Shown here: positions 12,434 to 26,000 of the stretch, piece after piece
How positions within the stretch are numbered: the first letter of the stretch is position 1
Layout of the letters: every line of letters begins with the position of its first letter
Origin: Parascedosporium putredinis
Lineage: Eukaryota; Ascomycota; Sordariomycetes; Microascales; Microascaceae
Direction of reading: 5' to 3'
Length of the DNA: 64,000 bases
Assembly (NCBI GenBank): GCA_949357655.1
Contig: CASHTG010000015.1
Location: 2,976,001-3,040,000 of the forward strand
Notes under the pieces: generated by a model
Seen by the model: the letters and a program-made list of their open reading frames with translations, nothing else
Database searches by the model: none
Told to the model about the DNA's origin: nothing
Program-made: the position numbers and the translations under genes

Positions 12434-15145
12434 ATGTCCGCGAGCAGTGGGCCTGGAAGCCCCCAACAGACAGCTCCGGTCCCGCTTTACGTGATCCGGC
12501 GTCCGGAGGGCTCGCGGAAGGGGCATCCTCATCTCAGTCGCCGTCTTACACCTCTCAAGGTGCTTCTCCCAACTCCCCAGCGGGAAAACCTATCCGTCGC
12601 CGCATGCGCATGATAACCTCATGTCTCGAGTGTCGACGCCGGAAGCTCAAGTGCAACAAGAAGTCGCCATGCGAGAATTGCGTCAAGTTTTCCCGCGAAT
12701 GCGTTTTCCTCTCTTCCAAGTTGGACGAAGCAAGCCAGATACGACTTACTGAAATTAAAGAGAAAGTTGGCTCTCTCGAACGCGCACTGGAGAGAGATAT
12801 CGCCAAACCGGGCTCATCTTCACGCGTGCCCAGCCAGCAGAGGTTGGTTGTGGACGATATTGAATACGATTTCGCTGATGACTTGGATCCTTGGCCTTCT
12901 TTCTTCGTCAGTGTTGATAAAGAACATGCTCAAGACGCTCTGGAAGGGATCGAGGATGTCCTTGATTTGGGAGTCCAGGTCGGGCGGATGCGAATCACTG
13001 ATCACATGGGTGGCCTTCCTAGACCGCAGCTGAGTGAGGAGGTAAGCGGCATAAACGGCCTTGGTGGCCTCGCTTTCGCTCCCACACTTGTCCCCAGACC
13101 CCACTGATGTTCCTGCGCTTCGTCACTAACGGTACGTATCCGAGTTTAGTTACTAGCGGCCATTGGCTCCTCTGTGCCGTCGGCACAGAGTGCGGACACC
13201 TCCGTACCGACGGCCGGCTTGACCAACTGGGCACCGGGACCCACTCCGGACGGCTCAGTTCCTGATTTTATGCGTCCAGGACCGACTTACATAGCTCCCT
13301 CAAGCGGGTTCGCCTTCGGACAGGCAGCACATCCTTCGACTCCCTTGGACATGCTTCTCCCTCCAAGAACTACTTGCGACCAGCTTATGGAGCAGTACTT
13401 TCGAGCCGTCCATCCAGTCGCCCGCTGTCTTCACAAGCCGTCCTTTCGCGAGGACTACCAAGCATTTTGGGATGACGTATGCTCTAGCGCGGCACCGAAG
13501 ACATCCCTTCAGGCCGTCATGTTTTCTGTCATGTTTAGTGCAGCTGTCAGCCTAGGTGAGAAAGAAGCAGTCGAACGCTTTGGCCGAGATAAAAGGGTTC
13601 TCGTAGGAAACCTTCAGATTGGGGCCGAGGCAGCCCTTTGCAAAGCATCGTTTCTCAGGACGACGAGAACGGAAACCGTCCAGGCCCTCGTGATATACCT
13701 GGTATGTGATCTTCTACCTGGCGTCTCCCAGCGCAGAAAACCACCGCGCCCACAGCAGGAGAAACGCGAGGCTTTGCATTTGACTAACTTATTGTTATAG
13801 CTCCCGCTCTGCCGAGCTGAGGTTTCTCGAGCTCATTCTTCGTTGGTCGGAGCTGCGATAAGACTGGCCGAGTCGATTGGTCTTCATAGAGATGGTGAAA
13901 GTTATGGGTTAAACCCCGTCGATACCCACGTCCGCCGCCTGATCTGGCACCAATTGTGCTTTCTCGATATTCGGGCAGCCGAGGCCCACGGCCCTCGACC
14001 ATTTATTCGACGCGACGAGTACGATGTGAAACTTCCGGTGAATTGCGAAGAAAGCGCCATCCGCGTGAATGGGCCATCACCGGTCGCCGAGGAACAGTGG
14101 ACGCCGATTCTCCTGTCGTTGATTCGATTTGAAATCAACGAAATGATGCGAGTGGTTTGGCATGACAGGCGCAAATTGGAGAGCAAGAAGATGCTGTTGA
14201 CAGAATTGCTTTCCAAGACGGAGGATTTTAGAAAGCGCATGATTGTCAAGTACGAGGGTATGCTGAGCGATGAGGACCCCATTCAGAGGTACACTAAATT
14301 GGTGATGCATCTACTGCTCTATCGACTGTACGCAATGGTTCTCCACCGATACTATCGTACCTGGGACTCACAGCTTCCTCAACAACTGAGCAACGTCTTG
14401 CTCATGGCAGGTATCATGATTGTCGAAATAGCCATCCAGATCGAGAACGATAGGTTATTCAGAGACTGGGTGTGGTATTTTGGCGCATACGTCCAATATC
14501 AGGTCGCCCTCCTTCTTGCCACCGAGGCATTCTCCGCCCCAAACGGTCGCGACTCGGCAAGGATATGGGCATGCCTTGACTACGTGTTTAGCCTCGACCG
14601 CCACATGCCGTCGGAGCTCAAGACCTTGCATATTCTGAACGAAATCCAGACCAAGAGTGCTGTCTATAATAGCATTCGGGGTATCAGATCGCCAAGACTA
14701 ACCAAGGCCACGTCTCCCGCGTCGGGTCTGGATGCGGAATCGATTGGGTACGGGAGAGAAAGCATTAGTCCAGAGCGTCTCTCCATACTGGGGGACGAGC
14801 AGCAGCAACAGCAACAGCATCTACAGTCATATTATCAGCCGCAGGCACCCACCTCGTCCCAGTCAGATACTGCCTTGTTAGCAGGCTCCCTCAACCTCGT
14901 TCAGCCCCCAGGCCAGTCTTCTAGGGGGTTGATAACCGTGGCCATCACCCACATCTCGCGGGTATGACGTTTTCTGGATATAGCGGCCTAGGGAGGTTCT
15001 GGTAAATCCCGCGGTCAACGAGCTGGAAGACGTGGACTGGGAAGCTCTAAACTCGATTTTCCCAGCGGACCCTACTACTGGCGAGTTCAACCTCGCCGGA
15101 TTTCACGATCCATCGATATCTATTAATTGGCAACAGTGGCGGTAG
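12434..15145 (+). CDS. Zn2Cys6 fungal-specific transcription factor
   Basis: Three exons are supported: about 12434-13041, 13150-13701 and 13801-15145, with introns 13042-13149 (GTAAGC, CACTAAC branch site, TTTAG) and 13702-13800 (GTATGT, TATAG), both in phase 0. A full C-x2-C-x6-C-x5-C-x2-C-x6-C zinc cluster (first Cys in SCLECRRRKLKC, about 12628-12710) is followed by a probable coiled-coil linker and the fungal_trans regulatory domain (from EQYFRAVHPVARCLHKPSF to RLIWHQLCFLDIRAAEAHGPRP, about 13390-14010). A Gln-rich stretch lies at about 14800-14820. It is a nuclear DNA-binding regulator; target genes are unknown. Three frame changes need one missing base each: near 12495 (before RDPASGGLAEG), near 14925, and near 15000. 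After these the protein would run from MSASSGPGSPQQ to SINWQQWR, about 835 residues. Read without correction, it would begin at 12604 and stop at 14967. Confidence 0.85.
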
Positions 15146-16090
15146 AGCGGGTTTGTTGGCCGAAGTGGACGCTAGGCGCCTCACACACGCCGCGAGTCTC
15201 TCTTAATTTTGGTGGAGTCGCGAGGCAAGGGTGATTCGAACGGCATAGACTAAGGGCATGGATAGAGAGGCATTTTGGGTATAGATAGACATGGGTTCAC
15301 CACATTGGTTCAAAAGTGGTTGGGAAATAGATTTATATATCAAAAAGGATTTAGCAACAACGCCAGGCTTAACCGCCAATTACAGGATAGAACTGATAGA
15401 AAAAGAAACTCCCCCTCCCATTTTTCTGACTGGATGAAAGAGAAGCAAAACCCAAACCAGGACATCACAAGCCTTCCTTCGCCCTGTAGGAAACTCCGTT
15501 TCCTGGTCCGATTGCCAGCCTCCCTCTAGCATCTCTTCATCCCTGCTGGTGTCAAGAAAAGACATAACAAGCAAAGATGAGTATATCCAAGATGATTGAT
15601 TGTACCTCCCAACGCAACAAAATAAGAAAGAAAAATGAAACTAAACGAGCTCAGCTATGTTGCATGGTAAAAAGGAAAAAGAAAGTGGCAAAACATGGAA
15701 CAAAAACAGAAAAAACAGTGTATAGTTCAAACGGTGAGTTCAAACAAGATAAAAAAGGAAAATCTACTTGAGACCACAAGAGAACATTTACCAAAAGACA
15801 AGGAAGAAGGTCTGAAGCACAAACAAAGAAAAAAAAAAAGAGAAAAGAAGGTGAGTGTGACCGAGTGGAGAACACTCTGAAGGGTATGTATATCCTCTTC
15901 CTATCAAGAGGGAGGAGCAAGGTGGTATAGGGCGTGGCCTGCCTGGGAATAAGATGGTAGGCATGCTGGAAGAGAAGATTGTTATGAAGAACACAAATGA
16001 AGAAGGAGAAAAGTAGGAGAAAAGTAGCCATCAAGATTGGTGGGTTCGACGGTTGAACAAGCTGGGAAGGTGGACAGGAACGAGCCAGTC
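15146..16090. other. Convergent intergenic region, A-rich
   Basis: This sits between the stops of the transcription factor (+) and the leashin-type gene (-), so it holds both 3' untranslated regions. It is purine- and A-rich on the plus strand (about 15390-15890). The minus-strand open frame here reads as hydrophobic Leu/Phe, as expected from poly-A/G reversed, and resembles no protein. Confidence 0.55.
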
Positions 16091-17040
16091 TCACGCCCTG
16101 TCGTCAAGGAAGCTGGGGTCTTGAAGGTCGTGCGCAGACGCGCCGACCGCGACGCCTCCAAAGTCACTCGAGGGGTGATTTGGCGCGACTTGCGACGGCT
16201 GCTCCGGGCGACGAGCACCTGCGCGGGGCAGACAACGATCTCGTCCTCGCCAACGCCCATGTCGTCGCCTTTGCGCACGACGAGGGGGAAGAGTACGACG
16301 CGGACGATGGAGCCCTGGGCCTGAAGCTCCTCGTTGGTGGTGGATTTATCGCCGCCGCGCTCGTTCATGAGGGCCGCGTTGAACGTGACGGTCTCGACGA
16401 GCTCGCCGTCGGGGTTGTACTCGGGCTGCAGCGGGGGCAACATCATGTACTCGGCGCGCTGGGTGCGCATCATGATGGCGAGGTCGACTGCCTCGGCCAT
16501 GACGCGCCGTAGTTGGCTCTGTATCTGATCCTCGAGGTGAGAGGGGGAGGTAGAATGACGGACAGGGTCTCTAGAATAGCCTGCACGACAGCCTCGGTAT
16601 CGAGATCGCGCTGCCTCTTGAACGACTCGCGGCGCGAGAGAAGGGTGAGGGTCACGGCGCGCCAGAGGCGCACCGCATGGGTAGGCCCAATCTCTGTCAG
16701 ATGTTTCTCCAGAGACTTGAGCTTCTGGCGCTGCTCACGATCCATGCCGAAGAGATAGCGCGTAAAGATGAACTCCCAGATCATATTCATCGTCATGGAC
16801 ATGAAGACGTCGCGGCGCCTGACCCTGTCCTGAAGATAAACGTCGACGTCGGAGCCGTCGAGAATGGAGTTGTCTAGTCGATCAATGATCTTCTCGTCGT
16901 TGATCTCTCCCGTAAGGCGACACGCGCGCATGTCGGAGAACTTGGAGAACCGCAGAACCCACTGCTGCACATGTTGACAAAGCTGCTGGCACCGGTGATC
17001 GAACTGGTCGACATTGCGAACGTCCAAAAGTCTTGATCGG
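16091..17040 (-). other. Conserved C-terminal domain of the leashin-type protein
   Basis: This part is not repetitive and is well structured: helices from LDVRNVDQFDHRCQQL through RRDVFMSMTMNMIWEFIFTR and FGMDREQRQKLKSLEKHL to the MMLPPLQPEY segment. It matches the C-terminus I know from fungal 'involucrin repeat' proteins; in Neurospora it belongs to the LAH-2 half, reported at hyphal tips and septal pores. Two frame changes are each cured by one base: the T run near 17030 (DFW to DFLDVRN) and the C run near 16545 (before HLEDQIQSQL). A third near 16160 (A run) leads to the short tail and the stop at 16091. Confidence 0.75.
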
Positions 17041-20000
17041 CGGGCCGCGAGGATTCAAGAATTTGCTTTTGCATCTCGCGTACCTTGGCTTGCGCCGACT
17101 CGAGCTGGGTGCGTAGCTCGGCGATCTCGACATCTTTATCGTGCATGCGCTGCTCGAAGCTGCCCTGTGTGGAGCGCGAGGTCTCAAGCTCTCTCGCAGC
17201 GCTGGCATGGAGTAGCTCGAGGTCGCGGTAGCGGCCATTGTGCTCGTTGGCGAGCTGGGTATTGGCGGCGGTCAAACCCGCGTTCACCTCGGTGAGGCGG
17301 CTGACCTCGCGGTTGAGAAGCTCGAGGGAGCGCTTGAGCGCGTCAATCTCGGAGTCCCGGTCGGAGAGAAGGGAGTGGGCATTTTGAGAGTACGTTTGGT
17401 CGGCTGTCTGGCGCTCCTTGTGCAGCAATTGGTTTTCGGCAATAAGCTCCTTGACCTTGGATTCCAGTTCGAGTACTTGCATGCTTTGTCGGCGGCGCAT
17501 GCTGTGTGGTCGAGTGGGCGATCGGGGCGACCCGATGCGACCCTCGCCAAAGCCATCCTGTGAGGGGGCGGGGAGAAAAAAGTCAGTCGGAGCACGGGCG
17601 CGCGGACAAGGAGGGGCAGGAGGACAAGGGCAAAACAGATTGCCTGGCCGGGAAGAGTGGGGGAATGACGGGCTCCGTCGATACAACTTACATAGACGTC
17701 GGTCATGTCCTTGGAGCGGACACGGCCTTCGTTGGCCACGGGGTTGGTGTTTTCGGCAGACGGCAGATCTTGAGTGTGGTCGAGGCTACGCGTTTTGGAT
17801 GAGGATTCAGCACGAGCTGAGCCGGGTTCGCCGACTTGACCGCCCTGGTTTCGTTGGCTGAGAGATCGAAGGTCGCCGCTGATTCGTCGATCCACGCGCC
17901 GAAGAGGAGGTGTGGCGCTGTGGAGCGACCGAATGCTGCCTGGGGTATCAGGCCTGAATCGATGTGGCTCAGGCGTCCTGTGGCGCGTGAGGCTGGTGTT
18001 GGACGCCACACGCCTTGGCACCACATCTGGGCTCGGCGAGAGTCCAGAGGATCGCGCAATAGTATCTGACACGCTCCGGTGCCCAGTCGCTGGAGAGGCC
18101 GTCAATGCCCGTGCGAGACCGCCCGCTGCCGCCAAACCGCTTGAAGTGTGGCTGCTGCGCGCTTCGGGTTTTCCGTAGGGAGTGGTGTCTGAAGTTCCTG
18201 GTACCTGAGTCGTTTGCTGCTGCTCGAGTCCTCTGGTGTTGGCGTGTAAGCGGCCCGCCGTATCGTCTTTTCCGGCTCCGGTGTCCCGTGCCTCGAGGAT
18301 GGCTCGCGGAGCATGGGCGCCTTGGACAGTGGGTGGTCGTGTAGGTCCCTGTACCCGAGCGGCGACCGCCTGAGTTGTCTCTCTGCCTTCTCTGCCGAGT
18401 GTGGTCGGTCCCTGGCGCTGAAGCTCCGCCGTTCGGGGCTCTGTCCTCGAGGTGTGTCGGACCAATCCTTCAGGTGTACTCCGCTATCCCGGTGAGGCCC
18501 TTCCTCCGCCCAGTTGCCTCGACGGCGGTCGTGGGGCGAGTCGACGATTAAGCCACCCTCCCTGCCAATGTCCGGAGTTGTTGGTGGGAGGGCGCTGACT
18601 GGCCGATCCTTCTTCTTTGCGGGTCTTGGTGTGAATCCGAGTGTAGGTTCCTCGGGTACTGGCTCGAGGCCGCGTGAGAGCGACCGTCTTGTTGGCGTGT
18701 AAGCCGGATCCACACCTAGACTAGAATCGTCCAATATATCATGAATGAAGCTCCGGGATTTGGCCTCCTGCTTTTCGCTACTGCCGTGGTCCGTATATCG
18801 CGCGTGCCTCGCCTCCCCAACCTCTCTGCGGACTGGCGGCGAGTCCTCAGTAGGCAAGTCGGTGCCGTCACTACCGAGGCTCCGAGAGACGCTGGCAGAC
18901 GGGCTGAATTCGCTGCGATGAGCGACGTGCTTTCCCTTCTCTTGGCTCCGATGCCTCTCTTGCCTCTCTTGCCTCGCCACAGGTGACTCCGCGCGTGAGA
19001 TAATTGAACCCAGATCAGAATCTGGCGCCACCGCTGCTACGACCTCAGGGATTGAGTCGTCGAAGCCTCTTGACCGTGATCGGATCATCGGCTCGCTTCC
19101 TCGAGATTGGCGGTCTGCTTGGGCCGGTTGCACGTCGGAGGCGGCTGGTGAGGCTGAAATTTCCATCTTTCCGGGCTTACCCACTATCCCCCGCTGTGTA
19201 GATGCCTCCATCACTTCCTCTTCCCTCGCGTCAACAACTTCCATCGTAGACGGGTCTGTGCCCTGCCCCGATTTAGTCTGCTTCCCCTCTGCCGTTTCAA
19301 CGACCTCCATCCTGGATGCATAGGGGATGGTTGGTGAGGGAATGAACTCCTATCCTTTGGTTCCTCCACAATCTCCAACTCTGGCGTAGGCTGGCTTCTT
19401 TCCATCTCCTTATCGCCTAGCTCGAGGGCCATCTCTTCCTCAAAGTCAACAACATCCACCATGATCGGCCCAACCACCTCACCAATGTTGGAGACAGGCC
19501 GGGACCAAGTATTCCCCTCTTCCATCGGCTCCACAACCTCTGCTTCATCGAATGTCCTTGTCGGTTGTCGAGTCTCCGAATCTGGGTCAACAACATCAAG
19601 GCTAACACGTTCGATGACCGCCTTGACCTTGCCCTCCTCAACACCGGCCTTTTCCTTTCGATCACCCACCGCCCGGCCCTCATCTGTGGCCATCATATCC
19701 ACTTCCCGAGTAGGGGCTCATCCGTAGCCGCCGTCGTACCACCGCGCTCCATCCGGGGCTCATCATCTTCGCCAGCACCCCAGAAGTCAAGGTCATCGGC
19801 CTTCTCGGAAAAGTTGCCTGATACCTCCGGACCCTCTCCTATTTGTTCCAACACTTCATTCTTACCACCGCCCCAGAACGCATCCACTTCACCTGGTACC
19901 TCCTCTCCAAGCAACGTCTTTCGGTCACTTGTCTCCCACAACACCGGATCATCGAAAAGATCAGGCTCCCGATCTCCACGCTTGTCCACAATCTTCTTTG

Positions 20001-23000
20001 CCTTCTGCTTCTTCTTAGGTCTTGATACCTGCCCACCAAATTTTTGCGCGAGAGAAGAGACGGCGCCTACGGCGGCGGCTACAGCTGGAGCAGCAGTTGC
20101 AGCTGCCTCCACTTCTTTACCTTTACCCTTAGACTTTGCCTCCCTGGGTTTCTTGTCGGCGACCTTCTGGGGCTTTTCGTACACATCCTCCATAAAGCTG
20201 TCGTCATATTTTGAAGGCCCAGCACCTAGGAAGCCGTCACCCAAGTCGACGTCTCTGGACTCGTCCCAATGTTCGTCGTCTCCACGGCCCACCGAACTAG
20301 GCTCTGCGAGAGAAAGGATTGGCTCTGAAAGTAGAATGGTCTCTTCAACATGATCCACGCGCAGCTTCTTTTCTGGCCGTGGCGATCGTTCGTAGGGGGC
20401 CTCATGGATGATATGGCTGATTGCTTGAGCTGGGGTGAGGTCGAAGTCGAGAGCTTTGGAAGCGGGTTCGGCTGCGGTTTCCCTGTCGGCCGACTCGGCG
20501 ATGAAGGGCATCCCAACAGACTCCTCCTCGAAGTCGTACTGAGCTACCTTGTCCTTCTTGCCCTTCTTCTTGGACTTCTTCCGTGGTAAACTTCCCCACT
20601 CATCGTCCGCGGTCGTTTCGAGAAGGCTGCTAACGACTTCGGTTTCAGCTTCACGAGTCGGGGAGGCATTTCTAGAAACGTTGACCGGCACGGGCGCGTC
20701 AACTTCTCGGCCTCGCTGTTTGCCTTTCTTGCCCTTATTCTTCTTTGACGAGGTGAAGGCCCAGTCGTCCACTGGTTCGGCCTCAACGATCTCGGGTACA
20801 GGCAAGGCAACGGCAGCGACTTGATCTCCCATGGGTTCAGTGACTGGCGAAGAAGGAAGAGGTTGTAAGGCATTTGGTGCAGGAATATCAGAGGCGGCAT
20901 CTGGTTCCTTGGCTCTTTCGCCTTCCGCTTCGGGTGTTGTGAACCTCTCGCCCATTTCTTCCTGGCCGGTTGGAGCTGCGTCGTCCACTTGGGGGCCTAG
21001 AGATTCAACAAGGGGATTAAAAGTTTCCGCAAGTATGGGTGCCTGGCGGTTGACCGGTGAAGATGGTCGAGAAGGCATGGAGTCAGTAGCAATCGCCTTG
21101 TTCTTCTTGCCCTTCTTGGCTTTCTTTGGGGCAGTGAAGCTCCACTCATCCTGGTCCTGTGGAGCGGGCGCTTGCTGGATCAGACTTTGCGGGGCTTCCA
21201 AAGGCTCCCCAGTGGTTTCAGGGATGGGCGCTGATTCATCAATAACCGGTGGCAACAAAGAAAGCTCCTCGGTGGCTTCAGGGATATGAGTTGATCGGTC
21301 GCCTGTAGATTCATCCTGTATAGGAGATGGGGGACGGGAGACTGTTGGCGTGCTCAGGAAGGCTTGTGCCTTCTTCTTACTCTTTTGCCCTTCTTTTTCG
21401 AGGCTGAGAAACCCCAATCATCTTCTTCTTGCGCGGTAGCGGCAGGGTCTGCGTCTGGCTGGATTGGATCCGTGAAATCGGCAGGAGGGGACAGGATATC
21501 GGGCTCGGGGGTATCCCTGACAGAGGGGATGACCTCATCATGAGTAGTCGAGGGGGTTGCGGCGCAGTGGACGTCATAGCGTCCGAGACGAGCGCACCCT
21601 TGTTCTTGCCCTTCTTTTCTTAGCAGGCGCTGCCCAGTCATCTGCGCCCTCAAAGGGTGGCTCAGGGTCTGGCATGACAGTATGGTCGTCATCAACTCTG
21701 GGCGGGGGCTCATCGATTGGAGGCTGCAGAGCTAGATCCATCATCTTGGACTTGGCTTTCTTGGCTTTCTTTCTCTTCTTCGCGTCAGCAAAGCCCCAGT
21801 CTTCTTCCTCTTCTTGACGTAGGGGCCCGGCCGGGGCTCAGATCCAACAAACAAGTCTTCTGGAGGCACCGTGGGTTGACTGGAGATTTCCTCCGTTGAC
21901 TGATCAGCTGGCTCGGGAGGCTGAGCAAAAGAGTTGTCCTGAATCGGTGACGCTGGCCGCGATAGAGCTGGCGCGTCCGAGATATTGTGTTCCTGGACGG
22001 TGGCGGGTTCCGACTCGGTCGTTGCGGGTTCATCAACTCCTTCGAGTGATTGGATAGAGGCATTGTTCTGCTCACGGGGAGAGGATGGGCGGGATAGTGT
22101 GGGGAGGGCAGTCTCGGGCTCATCATATTTCGCCTTTTGCCCTTTTGCCTTTCTTCTTTAACTTGGGTGAGAAGCTCCAGTTGTCAGGATCGAGCTCCGT
22201 AGGATCCTCTAGCGCTCTTGACTGGTTTCCGGACTCGGCAGAAATAGGCTCAGGTGAAAGAACCACGTTGGGCTTGGAAGTGTCCAGATCATCAAGAATA
22301 GCATCATCCACTGCAGCCACGTCATCAGGAGTTGGTGAAAGGGCTCGAGAAACATCCTTCTTCTTGCCCTTCTTACCCTTCTTCTTGGTCGTGGGAATCC
22401 CCAATCATCAGAGGGGTCTGCAAGAGGCTCAGCATCAACAACCATGGGGAGAGCACCTTGGGCCGATGGCTCTGCGAATGGAGATTCTAGGAAGTCGGTT
22501 GCGTCAGTGCTGGGGATGACTCGGCTGCTGGGCGATGGGGGCTGGGATGCTGCTAGGGTAGGTTCATCAGCAACCTCGCGCTTTAGTTTGCTCTTCTTTC
22601 CCTTCTTTTGCTCGGCGTGAATCCCCAGTCCTCATCAACACCCGCTTGCTCCATCTTCTCTGGCTGGGCGTCCGCGGGAATCGCCACATCGACCTCATCG
22701 AGCACAAGGGGTGTAGGGATGGGCTCTTCCGGAATGGCGTCTTGCAGGGCAGATTCCTGGACAATAGGTGTATCGGACATGGCGCTTAGAAGGATGGATT
22801 CGGTCGGCTCATCCAAGGTAGGAGTGAGGGGGTCGGGCTGGGTTTCTGATGATAGATTGGCGGCTTCAATCGGTATGGCGGCTTGGATTGGTGAAAGAGG
22901 ACGCGAGGTGACTGGGGTTGTGGTCTCGGATTTTCGCTTCTTGTTCTTCTTGCTCTTTTTACTTGATGGAGTAGAGGCCCAATCATCAACCGGCTCTGTT

Positions 23001-26000
23001 GGTGGAGGACCTGTTTCGAAGACGTCATCCGGGGAGGCAGCAGGTATTTCGTCAGAGCTAGGTAAAGCATCCTGATGGATTTTGAGCGTCTCGGCGGAGT
23101 TGTCGGGTTCGGGGGCTATCAACTCAACGGCCGATGTCTCACGCTTTTTCCCTTTCTTGCCCTTCTTCTTAGGCGTGAAAGCCCATTCGTCCACATTGTC
23201 AACGGATGTTGATGGCTTGTCGTTGTCTCCCAGAGAAGTTGGTTCGGGTTCGACGTCAGCCGAGGGCTCCGGTTGAAGAGAGTGGTCGGGAGCTAGGCTT
23301 TCTGGCACTCTAGAGAGCTCGTCGCTTGCATCACGCATGGGAGACAGATCACGGGGCGCGGCTGAGGTGAAGGCGTCGGAGCGATCTCCCCACGGGTCTT
23401 CTTTTCCTTCTTCTTCTTGGTTTTCTTTGTGGTGAAAGATCCCCATTCCTCGGCATCATCAATAGCGTCTTCAACTCTGCTGTCCCCGACCGTCGCATCA
23501 TGGGCGGGATAAACTTGTGTCAGGGAGTCACTAGGCTCTTCGGGAATGAGCTTCTCATCACCAGTGACGACTTCCGTAGTCAAAATACCATGGAGTGGCA
23601 GCTCAGTGGGATCAGCTGCATGAGAAGTTTGACTCCTAGAGTCTGTGGGAAGAGGGTTCTCGTCAGCCAACGGAGGGCATTCGTCATTAACAGTAGGAGA
23701 GGAGGGTCGAGAAGGCGCCGGTATAGTAGTTGTAGAAGTGGGCGTATCACGGGGCTGGGATGCCGAATCCTCCTGATCAAACGCTTGCGGCGGATTGATC
23801 AGTTCGGCCTCGTCCAGGGCCGGCACAAGCTGGACCTCTTCTCCTGTTCAGAAGTAGGTATCTCATCTTGAGAGATTGGTGAGATAACCGACTTAGAGCT
23901 ACGATCTTGACGGGAGGCCTTGCCCTTCTTCTTCTTGTTCTTCTTTGCGCCTGCTACCTCAAAGCTCCAGTCATCGTCAACTGGGGTAGGGTCAGCAATA
24001 GGGTCTAGGACAGGCTCTTGCTCCGTGACAGGATGAGTAGAGCCTGTGTCGGCTGAAGCATCCAGAGCTAGTGTACCCAAGTCAGGAGTATGTGATTCAT
24101 CGACAGGCGCAAGTAACTTTTCTCCGCTAGCTTTGGCGGACTTGGCGGACTCGGCGGGCTCGGCGACGGAACCATCATCGTTCGGTAGCAGAGTGACAAT
24201 ATTGGTATCAGTGACCTCCACGAAGGCCTCGGGCTCCATGGATGCCACCAGAAGAGAAGTTTCATTAGATTCGGTTTCGGGAACAGGGGGATGTCCTTTG
24301 ATTCTCCCATAGCCAGAGGCTCTGGATTGAGATCGAAGGGAAGTGAATCCATCCTCTTATTCTTCTTTTGCTTCTTCTTCTTGCTTGGAGCCCACATGTC
24401 GGTCTGCTCGGCCTGTTGTGCTGCTAGTTCCGACTCGGGTATTTGTTCGGCCTGGCTGGGCTCACCCTTAGTGTCTTTTTGCGCGTGTTCGATAGGCAAG
24501 TCCCCGACTTGGGTCGGGTCCGGTTGAGAAGTATCCCAAGAAAAGGTGGTATCCTTCTTCTTCTTGTTCTTCTTCTTCTTGCTGCTGCCTCCAGCCGCCC
24601 ACTCATCTTCTGGCTCGACATCCTGTACGGGAAGGACATACTCCTGGGGCGGGTCATAGATCTGCAATTCGGGCTCAGAAGGTACAGAACTGCTTTGTGG
24701 GGCGACTTCTTCAAGAGAAATCGTGCTCTTCTTCTTCTTTTTCTTCTGGCCCTTTTCGACTAATTCGACTTCTCCAGCGTCTTGTGATTGGTTACGACCT
24801 TCCTCGTCTTCACTGACAGGTACCATGCGGGTATCGTCCACGGAGACATCAAAGGACTCGTCATCGCGAGGAGCAAAGGCCTGCTCAGACGCTGGCGCGG
24901 GATCAGCCTCTATCGGCACATCTAAGCTGTCAAAATGTGACCCCTTCTTCTTCTTCTTCTTCTGTTTTTTGTCTTTCTTGGAAGTGGAGAAGGAGAATTC
25001 CTCTGCAGGACTACCGCTGAATGTGAGGTCAGCATCAAGATCTTCAGGCGTGTCCCTTATGGGCTCGACGGGGCCAAGCACGGCCCTGGTTGTGGTTTCA
25101 TCAACCTCTAGACGCGCAGGTGTCGGCTCTAGATCGGCAGGGGGTGGCGTCGTCCATCTTCCCTCCTACTGAAGGCTTCAAAGCCTCTTCTGTCCAGGTG
25201 GGATAGTCAGTCGGCTCAGCAGGAGCATCAGGCATTAGCGGTGTAGGATCACCCGTCACACCGCCCTCGAGATTGGGGTCAGACAGACTCTTGCTCCTCT
25301 CAGCCTGTCTGTCGTCGCCGGGCGATGTAAACGCCCATTCATCCTCAGGAGCCAAGCTGTCCGTAGCCGTGGTGGGTCCGAGAATGGCAGGAGAGGGAGA
25401 CTCCGTCATTTGGTCAACGGTGGCGTGTGAAGCATCAGGTCTAGCCGCCCCCGAATCAATTTCAACTTCCGCTGGATCCCTCTTCTTCTTCTTCTTTTTG
25501 TCTTTCTTGGACACGGTAGTAGAGTCAGTGGCTAGCGTTGAAATTTCGGGGGAGGGACGTCGTCGACGAAAGTATTCGGTTCATCAGCATGGTCGGGGGC
25601 AGCTAGGGCGGCTTCGAGGGTAGAGTCGGGTTCTCGTTCCACTTGAGAAGTCAAAGATTTCTTTTTCTTCTTCTTCTTTTCCTTTCCATCAAGGGAAGAA
25701 GACCAGCCATCGGCAGGAATATCAAGGGAATCTTGCTCCCCAATGGGTGAGACGAGGGCGTCGGGCTCAAGAAGGCTGCTTTCAACGGACGGTTCCAAGG
25801 AGAACTGGGACTGAGACACGGGTTCAAGTTCGGGTGACGGCATACCCTTCTGCTTCTTTTTCTTCTTCTTGTCTTTCTTAGCGAGCGGGGTAAAAGACCA
25901 GGTGTCCTCGGGAGCCTCGGTGGCTGCTGGTGCGTCAAAGATGGCTTGGGGTGTTCATCCACGGGTTCAGCGGCCGTTACGGTCTCGGCAGGAACCGCTA

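Noticed and set aside
15651..16094. Hydrophobic Leu/Phe-rich minus-strand frame as a membrane protein
   Set aside because: It arises from the A/G-rich plus strand of a 3' intergenic region and overlaps the C-terminus of the leashin gene on the same strand; no family resemblance.
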